64,000 bases of DNA from Channallabes apus (lineage: Eukaryota > Chordata > Actinopteri > Siluriformes > Clariidae): contig CM060109.1 of the NCBI GenBank assembly GCA_030522415.1, positions 28,421,392 through 28,485,391 of the forward strand, in the 5' to 3' direction. This document shows positions 57,125 to 64,000 of the stretch, in pieces (positions within the stretch are counted from its first letter, which is position 1; each line of letters opens with the position of its first letter). The position numbers were made by a program, and so were the translations under genes. Under the pieces are notes generated by a model, which worked only from the letters and a program-made list of their open reading frames with translations, searched no databases and was not told the DNA's origin.

Positions 57125-58093
57125 ATGTAGATAATTGCATAGATAAAGATCATCACAACATCCGGATTGTAGTCTAGGAAAAACTAATATTTTAGAAATT
57201 AGGCTTTTGTAAGAAATGTTAACAGACTAATTTAATAAATATTTCAGCTGAGATCCCAAAGCATTTTAGTGACTATGCCAACAAAAACAAATGCTGTATT
57301 TCAATGTTTTTATAATTGCATTGTGTGTGTCCTTGAACTAAACAATCATAAAAAAGCAAATAAAAAGAGGTGTTTAAAAGTAATCGTGCCCCTGCAAACA
57401 CAGATCTTGTGTTGGCTGTTCTGCATGAGTTGAAGAGACATCTGTTGTAGACAATGTCTTTCTTTGTCTCTCAGGTGTGTAATGCTGGTGCAGCTGGGCT
57501 CTCAGGCTCATGACTGTGTGGGCAAAACACAGGTGTAGTGAGACAGCTGTGAGTATATAGAAGAAGGGCAGGAGGCCAGACACTGAGAACAGGACAGGAT
57601 AATAGGATAGGACGAGTGGATAGGCAGGATAAGAATAATAATAAGCTAGAATAATTCACCACATGAACACTGAGGTGAATTTTTAGGCAGAAGGTTAAAC
57701 TAGGGTAGGTTTGTAGCCAGTGCATGAAATCTACACTATATGTTACTATACATAGCATAATAATAGTATATTTTTCAGTGTGAGAGGTAAATAAGTTAAA
57801 CTTGATGTGTTAAATCTTTTAACATTATATGACTGCTTTTCACTATATTTTCACTTTCAATATTACCTCTTTCTGAATGTTGTCTCTAATGTTCCTTAGT
57901 AAATTAAATCAGTAAATTGAAACCCCAACCCAAGTTCTTTATGCCCTGTCAACAATGTTGCACACACTACAGGCAGTTTGGGATCATAAACTTCAATATT
58001 CACTTTATATCCAGTTTTTTGGCCACAGATTAGATTATTTATCAGATCTCTAATATATCATTCAGTACCTTCTTCCTTTGAACAATAATCTAT
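57125..58093. other. No gene recognised
   Basis: The open frames at 57374-57758 (minus) lack a recognisable domain. Confidence 0.4.
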
Positions 58094-58611
58094 ATACTGT
58101 AAATAAAAGGTTTTTGTCTGTACATTTGTCAGAACCTGCTCTTTAAATGATATCCTAACATTTTATACATTGGAGGACCCGAACCATTCCTGTCTGTATG
58201 TCTGTATGTCTGTCCAGGTGATTTTGTAACAGCATCATGCAAAACTAGCTGGGCAGAATTTCATTAAATTTTGCCAGAAGTTAAATCAGCACCATAAACA
58301 GAATCAAAATGTTGAGTAGAATGGGTGTTATAAGCAGGTATGTGCCAAATTACATCACAGCACCTATCGCTTTTTTGGATGAACATAGCACTTTTACATG
58401 TGCATGGATACTGTTTAAGCATCACTCAACAGACCCAATCAATGCAATTGTTTACCATTTATACTCAGAGTATGCGGAAGACAGAGAAACGAAATTAATG
58501 CATCTACAAAAGCACCTTAATCCTCACGAAACACAAACTAAAGTTCAACACAGCATGGTTTATCCCCCCAAAAAGGCATGTAGAATACGAAAACTGAATG
58601 TTCAAAGATAA
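58094..58611 (+). mobile_element. Possible Helitron remnant
   Basis: Begins TCTATATACTGTAAATAAAAG after an A, followed by TCTG-rich DNA including three 'gtctgtat' units at 58190-58215. A 100-codon frame (58309-58611) contains EDRETKLMHLQKHL, faintly like the charged N-terminal repeats of Helitron replication proteins. There is no Rep or helicase motif and no 3' hairpin, so this is tentative. Confidence 0.3.
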
Positions 58612-59837
58612 ATGGACAGATCAAGTTATGTTTATTCTTCCTGCGGGAAGTTTAAAACCAGTTTATCTCATATGTTCTGAAACCATGGTGCTACTAAAAA
58701 AAAACAGTAATGTGAAGCGCCACTATGAGATAAAGCACATATTATCTCACTATTAGAGTAAACATATTCGCAGCAGTCCGAGATGAGTCCTATCACTTTA
58801 GTAAGCACGTTTATCTATTTGCTTGGAACATGAGTTAATTTACAAACACAAATTAGATATGACTTTCCTCAGAAAAGTACTGTTTATTGAACAGCTCTGC
58901 TGATTTTTGCAGTAGATATGTCTTGCTACTTGCCGTATTTAGTCCCTCAGCATATGTAAGGCTTATTAATCACTTCATAAAATTGCTAAATAAGAAAAGT
59001 GTGATCCTTCATGCTGACCAATGGACTATTATAATGACGACTCTACTTAGACTATAGTACATTCATATATTTAGCTTACAAATCATGTATAATTAGAAGC
59101 TGACACTTAAATCCAGCTTATGTTAAATGATCCAATAATGTAATCTAAATGCATACAAATCAATAGGGATGGAAAACAGCAGTTTTTTGTTAAAGGACTA
59201 CAACTGCTTTTCTGTGTACTCGCATGGAAAGATGAATCCTCTTTGCTAAGGTTTTTGCAAGCATTTGTTTTTTTTTAATACACAAAAATATTCATGGAAG
59301 ACCATCTTAAAAGTTAACCTTAATATCACTTCACATCTATACTCTCTTAATTCATTAAAGTGCATTAAACGGAGGGAGAAAATTAGCTTGCTGGGCTAAT
59401 GTTATACAAACAGCTACAGCTATAAAGACATTCTCACAGTCTTCACCAGCACACACACTACATTATTTGTGCAAGTCAGAGGAAGGCATCGAGAAATGCT
59501 GATAAATGAATCTAGACATCACCCTGTGAAACCTCCCCTTAAAACAGAGCTTTGGACAACCGCAGAATGTTTAAACAATGGTGCGTTTTATAGTGATGTG
59601 ACATTTGTTTGCTTGCCTGTGGCTCTATAGAACGCTCCTCTCCCCTGGGGCTGTGTGTACCGAGCTAGTCTGCTGTAGGAAGTGGACAAGCTTGCCATTC
59701 TCAGGACGAATTCCAGTGTTATGACAGATCCAGTTCACTGAGGCTCTCTTGTGACTGTGCTAATGCAGTACTGCAGTCATGACAAAGCACCAGGCCCATG
59801 CTGAGACCTCAGCAGTCCTCAGGTGTGCATAGAGCAG

Positions 59838-59838
<1 letters not shown>
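58612..59838. other. No gene recognised
   Basis: AT-rich DNA without a delimited element. Confidence 0.4.
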
Positions 59839-59929
<91 letters not shown>

Positions 59930-59942
59930 TTGTGTGTGTGTG
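59839..59942. repeat. (TG)n microsatellite
   Basis: About 50 units with three interruptions near the right end. The translated CVCV/HTHT frames here are artefacts. Confidence 0.95.
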
Positions 59943-60127
59943 TCGATTGTACAGCAGTTTTTCCAGTAGTTTCCGAGGGTGACTTTGCCTTTTGTTCTGA
60001 TGGTGCAGTAAGTTCTCAAGTTACTATATAGCAATGAACTTTGTTCTGAACGTGAAGCTTAACTTTTCAAAATGAAATTCCCATTTGTAAAGGAAGAGAT
60101 TTTATGTCATACTGTAAATTATAACAT

Positions 60128-60505
60128 GTTAGCACTGTCGCCTTGCACCTCCAGGGTTCGGGTTCGATTCCCGGCCAGGCTCGATTCCCGTCTCTGTGTG
60201 CATGGAATTGAAATTCTCCCCGTGTTTTCCCCGTGAAATTCTCTCCGCATGTTCTCCCCGTGCTTGGTGGGTTTCCTCCGGGTACTCCGGTTTCCTCCCA
60301 CAGTCCAAACACATGCAGATTAGGCTAATTGCCGTTCCCAAATTGACCATAGTGTGTGAATGAGTGTGTGTGTGTGCGCTCTGCGATGGATTGGCATGCT
60401 GTCCAGGGTGTACCCTGCCTTGTGCCCAGAGTCTCCTAGGATGGGCTTCAGGTCCCCGCGACCCTAATACAGCATAAAGCGGTATAGAAGATGAATGAAT
60501 GAATT
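60128..60505 (+). repeat. 5'-truncated tRNA-derived SINE
   Basis: Starts within the head (gttagcactgtcgcc), so the A box is lost. It keeps a perfect B box GGTTCGATTCC (about 60160-60170), the body with a local duplication of 'ctccccgtg', and a 3' end with a (GAAT)n tail. It is flanked by the exact 12-bp duplication AAATTATAACAT (60116-60127 and 60506-60517). Confidence 0.9.
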
Positions 60506-60517
60506 AAATTATAACAT

Positions 60518-60939
60518 ATTATCTTCTATGTTTATGTTCTAATGGTACGTTACTTTATAAACTATATGTATTTTAAAGAGATTGAAGATAATCTTAGATT
60601 CCCACCATAAGATAAGCATCAGATAAACTTTGCAGAAAAACTCTACAGTAGCTTGCACTGTTGAAAAGCAGCATTTTAAAATTGCCATTATTAAACTCTA
60701 AACTGATGATGGATTTTTAGAGTTCAAGGTAGAGAGCATTCACAGTTGAATAAATCCTGTATATATTGTGTTTATTGATGCTTTATCCTACATTTAAGCA
60801 TACCAACAAAAAAAAATCCATGTTTTATAAATACTGCCTTTGGCTAAAGCAGTTGTTTTTGTAATCAGAATAGCAGACGAGAACATTAGAACTGGCATTA
60901 TTGTGAAAAACAGTGTTTTTACAGTCAAAGGGCTCTGAA
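60518..60939. other. No feature seen
   Basis: AT-rich DNA. Confidence 0.35.
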
Positions 60940-61180
60940 ATTATTCACCAATTAATTTTTATTTGTATAGCACTTTTAACAATGGTCAAATCAGATTTAT
61001 AAATGTAAAATATCTATAAATATAAATGTGAAAATGATAACTATCAGTTATTATCAGTTACTATCAGAGCCTGATGGTTGGCTAGAAAAACTCCTTGAGA
61101 TGACAACAGGAAGAAACCTTGAGAGGAACCAGATTCAAAAGGGAAACCTTCCTCATTTGAGTGATACCAGACAGTACAAC
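60940..61180 (+). repeat. Dispersed repeat, third copy
   Basis: Shares 'tttatttgtatagcactttt' and 'gagaggaaccagattcaaaa' with 46490-46735 in the same order and orientation. Confidence 0.6.
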
Positions 61181-61365
61181 TGTAAATCAATTCTTGCTGT
61201 ATCTAAGTGCTATGAGGTTGTAGGTTCAGTATGATAGGAAAAGTGTATAAGTTAATATAAATTCCACTTTAGCTAATTGATATTTAGGTATTAAACTGTC
61301 ATTAAACTGACAAATGATGCATGTTGAAATAAGCCTTTATACATATTTACATAGTCAGTAGGCAA

Positions 61366-61440
61366 CAATGCTGCCTCACAGCTTCAGGGACTCCGGTTCA
61401 ATCCTGAGCTCGGATTAGTCAGTATTGCATGATCTCCTAA
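61366..61440 (+). repeat. tRNA-like SINE head fragment
   Basis: 'gctgcctcacagcttcaggg' followed by a B-box-like GGTTCAATCC at about 61396-61405. Short and decayed. Confidence 0.5.
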
Positions 61441-61734
61441 AAATCATGCATGTAGTTGAACTGCTTAAGATAAATAATCCCCTACAGTACATATGGACGA
61501 GTGCTTGCATGTTTGTCTGTGTGTGGCTGTGCATAGTAGGGTTGGGTATCGTTTGGTTTTTTTTCGATACCAGTGCCAAATCGATACTTTGAAAACGGTA
61601 CCGGTGCCAAAACGGTGCCTGAACCGATACTTTTAAGCCACAAAATTATAGTGGATGACTCAAGAATTAATTTTTATTGAACAAAAAATGTTATGCTTAA
61701 AATTGAACAATATATTAAACGTTTAAAGTATATA

Positions 61735-63115
61735 CAGGTCGTTCTCAAAAAATTAGCATATTGTGATAAAGTTCATTATTTTCTGTAATGTACTGATAAA
61801 CATTAGACTTTCATATATTTTAGATTCATTACACACAACTGAAGTAGTTCAAGCCTTTTATTGTTTTAATATTGATGATTGTGGCATACAACTCATGAAA
61901 ACCCCAAATCCCTATCTAAAAAAATTAGCATATTTCATCCGACCAATAAAAGAAAAGTGTTTTTAATACAAAAAAAGTCAACCTTCAAATAATTATGTTC
62001 AGTTTTGCACTCAATACTTGGTCGGGAATCCTTTTGCAGATTCTTGTGTCTTGTGTCTCTAAACTTTCTCTTCACAATATCCCACAGATTCTCTATGGGG
62101 TTCAGGTCAGGAGAGTTGGCAGGCCAATTGAGCACAGTAATACCATGGTCAGTAAACCATTTACCAGTGGTTTTGGCACTGTGAGCAGGTGCCAGGTCGT
62201 GCTGAAAAATGAAAACTTCATCTCCATAAAGCTTTTTAGCAGATGGAAGCATGAAGTGCTCCAAAATCTCCTGATAGCTAGCTGCATTGACCCTGCCCTT
62301 GATAAAACACAGTGGACCAACACCAGCAGCTGACATGGCACCCCAGACCATCACTGACTGTGGGTACTTGACACTGGACTTCAGGCATTTTGGCATTTCC
62401 CTCTCCCCAGTCTTCCTCCAGACTCTGGCACCTTGATTTCCGAATGACATGCAAAATTTTCAACCTGTAGCCCATTTCCTGCACACGCCTGTACACGGTG
62501 GCTCTGGATGTTTCTACTCCAGACTCAGTCCACTGCTTCCGCAGGTCCCCCAAGGTCTGGAATCGGTCCTTCTCCACAATCTTCCTCAGGGCCCGGTCAC
62601 CTCTTCTCGTTGTGCAGCGTTTTCTGCCACATTTTTTCCTTCCCACAGACTTCCCACTGAGGCGCCTTGATACAGCACTCTGGGAACAGCCTATTCGTTC
62701 AGAAATTTCTTTCTGTGTCTTACCCTCTTGCTTGAGGGTGTCAATGATGGCCTTCTGGACAGCAGTCAGGTCGGCAGTCTTACCCATGATTGCGGTTTTG
62801 AGTAATGAACCAGGCTGGGAGTTTTTAAAAGCCTCAGGAATCTTTTGCAGGTGTTTAGAGTTAATTAGTTGATTCAGATGATTAGGTTAATAGCTCGTTT
62901 AGAAAACCTTTTCATGATATGCTAATTTTTTTAGATAGGAATTTTGGGTTTTCATGAGCTGTATGCCACAATCATCAATATTAAAACAATAAAAGGCTTG
63001 AACTACTTCAGTTGTGTGTAATGAATCTAAAATATATGAAAGTCTAATGTTTATCAGTACATTACAGAAAATAATGAACTTTATCAAAATATGCTAATTT
63101 TTTGAGAAGGACCTG
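61735..63115 (-). mobile_element. Internally deleted Tc1-like element inside hAT copy 2
   Basis: Inserted at TA (61733-61734 and 63116-63117). The uninterrupted site is visible in hAT copy 1 near 17210, which confirms the boundaries. Inverted repeats of about 200 bp start CAGGTCSTTCTCAAAAAATT and carry an inner copy of 'aaaaaattagcatat', again the IR/DR layout. It is 1381 bp, shorter than expected, because the transposase gene has two deletions. Confidence 0.9.
62020..62787 (-). pseudogene. Tc1-like transposase with two internal deletions
   Basis: From the ATG at 62787 it reads MGKTADLTAVQKAIIDTLK, with an intact helix-turn-helix N-terminal part to about residue 110. Near 62465 a deletion joins this part, out of frame, to the region after the first catalytic Asp, so the DE(S/T)K motif is missing. 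The rest is readable in another frame: FQHDLAPAHS with the second Asp and NPIENLW with the Glu. A second deletion near 62030 removes the C terminus. It cannot be catalytic. Confidence 0.85.
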
Positions 63116-63395
63116 TATATGAATATGTAAGCTTCAAATTTTAGCAATTCTTTTGCAGAAATTTCACCATATTTGCCTTTTCTGTCGAAATACGACTCCT
63201 TTCCTGACCTATTGCCCTGCACAGGACATGCATAGCCTTCTTTACAATGGTAAATGGGGTCACTGTTGTAGTACTACTAGTACTAGCTAGAAAGCCATAC
63301 TGTAATTATAAACAGAATCCATGTTACATTAGTTTTTTACAAATCGTTTGACTGTTTGTTAGCATGAATGCAAGATTTGCATTTTGCTATTAACA

Positions 63396-63707
63396 TTACA
63401 TTATCCTACTACTAACCTGCGGAAAGGCTGCTGTCGGCATCATAATCGGTGACTCCTTTTTGCTACGGTTGGTATGACTGGGACTGGGGTCGTCCACACT
63501 GATAGTGGCAGCTGTTGTCCACAAGCTGTTAAACATGGTGCCTCCTTCTGCTTTTAACTTTATTCCGTCTGCCCTCGAATGTTTCATTAGATTTGACGTG
63601 TTTCCCCCTTTACATGCAACTGCTGTGAAACATTTGCTGCACGTCGCGGTGCCGGAATCCTTTCTTGTGAAATACAGCCACACTTTCGACCGTTTAGTTT
63701 TAGGCAT
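63396..63707 (-). CDS. BED-type zinc-finger exon of hAT copy 2, 103 aa
   Basis: An uninterrupted frame starts MPKTKRSKVWLYFTRKD. Zinc ligands C23 and C26 (CSKC) and H43 are present. The position of the usual last histidine appears to be D47 (HSRAD), as in copy 1. The frame ends in VSSRIM just after a splice-donor-like CAG/GTTAGT (complement of about 63413-63421), so the real exon probably ended there. It could encode a DNA-binding fragment without catalytic domain. Expression is unknown. Confidence 0.65.
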   Translation of the reverse strand: MPKTKRSKVWLYFTRKDSGTATCSKCFTAVACKGGNTSNLMKHSRADGIKLKAEGGTMFNSLWTTAATISVDDPSPSHTNRSKKESPIMMPTAAFPQVSSRIM

Positions 63708-64000
63708 TTTAACGAAAGTTGTTTAATTTAACATGCTAAGCTATCGGTAGACCGCCTGCTGCCGTCAGAGAGAGTGTAACGTTAGTTACTGCATTCACGC
63801 GCATCTCGGATGGTCTCTCATTTCCGGATGATTTGTGCTTTTAATTTCTTTAATTTAATCTAATAAACTATTAATCTACAAAAATATATGAATCTAGAGA
63901 ACAAATATTTCAATCGACAGTTCAGGCATTTAATAGGCACCGAAATGAGGCACCAAAATTCGCGTTCTGTTCCGATCTGGTTTATACCGGTTCTATAGGT

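Larger units (their letters stand above)
61537..64000 (-). mobile_element. Non-autonomous hAT with BED exon (copy 2), cut by window end
   Basis: Starts TAGGGTTGGGTATCG at 61537, the inverse of the right end of the 16298-17411 copy, and runs in opposite orientation through 64000. Excluding the inserted Tc1-like element, 1081 bp are visible. The first copy is 1114 bp, so about 33 bp lie beyond the window. Both copies share the same internal structure, so they descend from one deletion derivative. The right target duplicate is outside the window. Confidence 0.88.

Noticed and set aside
59798..60034. Open frames of CVCV/HTHT repeats
   Set aside because: Translation of the (TG)n array on both strands.
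1..64000. CRISPR arrays, bacterial operons, riboswitches
   Set aside because: No regularly spaced direct repeats and no prokaryotic gene layout. The window is clearly from a vertebrate.

Overview
This is an AT-rich vertebrate window with the transposon mix of a teleost fish. It holds several Tc1-like DNA transposons with long inverted repeats, hAT elements with 8-bp target duplications, tRNA-derived SINEs, RTE, L2/Rex1-like and I/Nimb-like LINEs, a Pao/BEL LTR retrotransposon and many long (TG)n arrays. A catfish-like or other ostariophysan host is a guess. I found no host protein-coding exon I could defend and no free-standing RNA gene. The window reads as intergenic or intronic DNA filled with mobile elements.

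Layout. 1-9.7 kb: unique-looking DNA with decayed elements (a Tc1-like relic split by a SINE at 2.5-2.95 kb, a truncated LINE at 3.5-4.9 kb, a second Tc1-like relic at 6.1-6.7 kb). 9.7-18.8 kb: a nest up to four levels deep. A probable solo LTR (TSD ACTAT) holds a full-length I/Nimb-like LINE (13-bp TSD). That LINE was hit by a Harbinger-like element (TSD CAG), itself hit by a palindromic MITE (TSD TAA), and by a hAT element (TSD GTGCCGGC). 19-25 kb: small non-autonomous elements, several delimited by exact target duplications. 25.8-28.5 kb: a hAT-like element containing a complete Tc1-like transposon with an uninterrupted 340-residue transposase. 29.5-31.3 kb: two broken Tc1-like copies. 32.35-40.04 kb: a complete Pao/BEL retrotransposon with two 843-bp LTRs differing at only two positions by eye, a tRNA-Tyr-type primer site and an uninterrupted 1972-residue polyprotein. 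40-61 kb: mostly unique or decayed DNA with a Ty3/gypsy RT relic, an RTE fragment, a LINE endonuclease relic, Helitron-like ends, SINEs and long (TG)n arrays. 61.5-64 kb: a second, inverted copy of the hAT found at 16.3 kb, holding an internally deleted Tc1-like element and cut by the window end.

The genes do not form a pathway; each belongs to its own element. Two look recently competent: the Pao/BEL element and the Tc1-like element at 25.95-27.57 kb. The other coding remnants carry stops, frameshifts, insertions or deletions. The most unusual items are the nested stack with recoverable insertion order, a non-autonomous hAT family that keeps only a BED-type zinc-finger exon, and a strong visual excess of the heptamer TACAGTA/TACTGTA outside the young elements.
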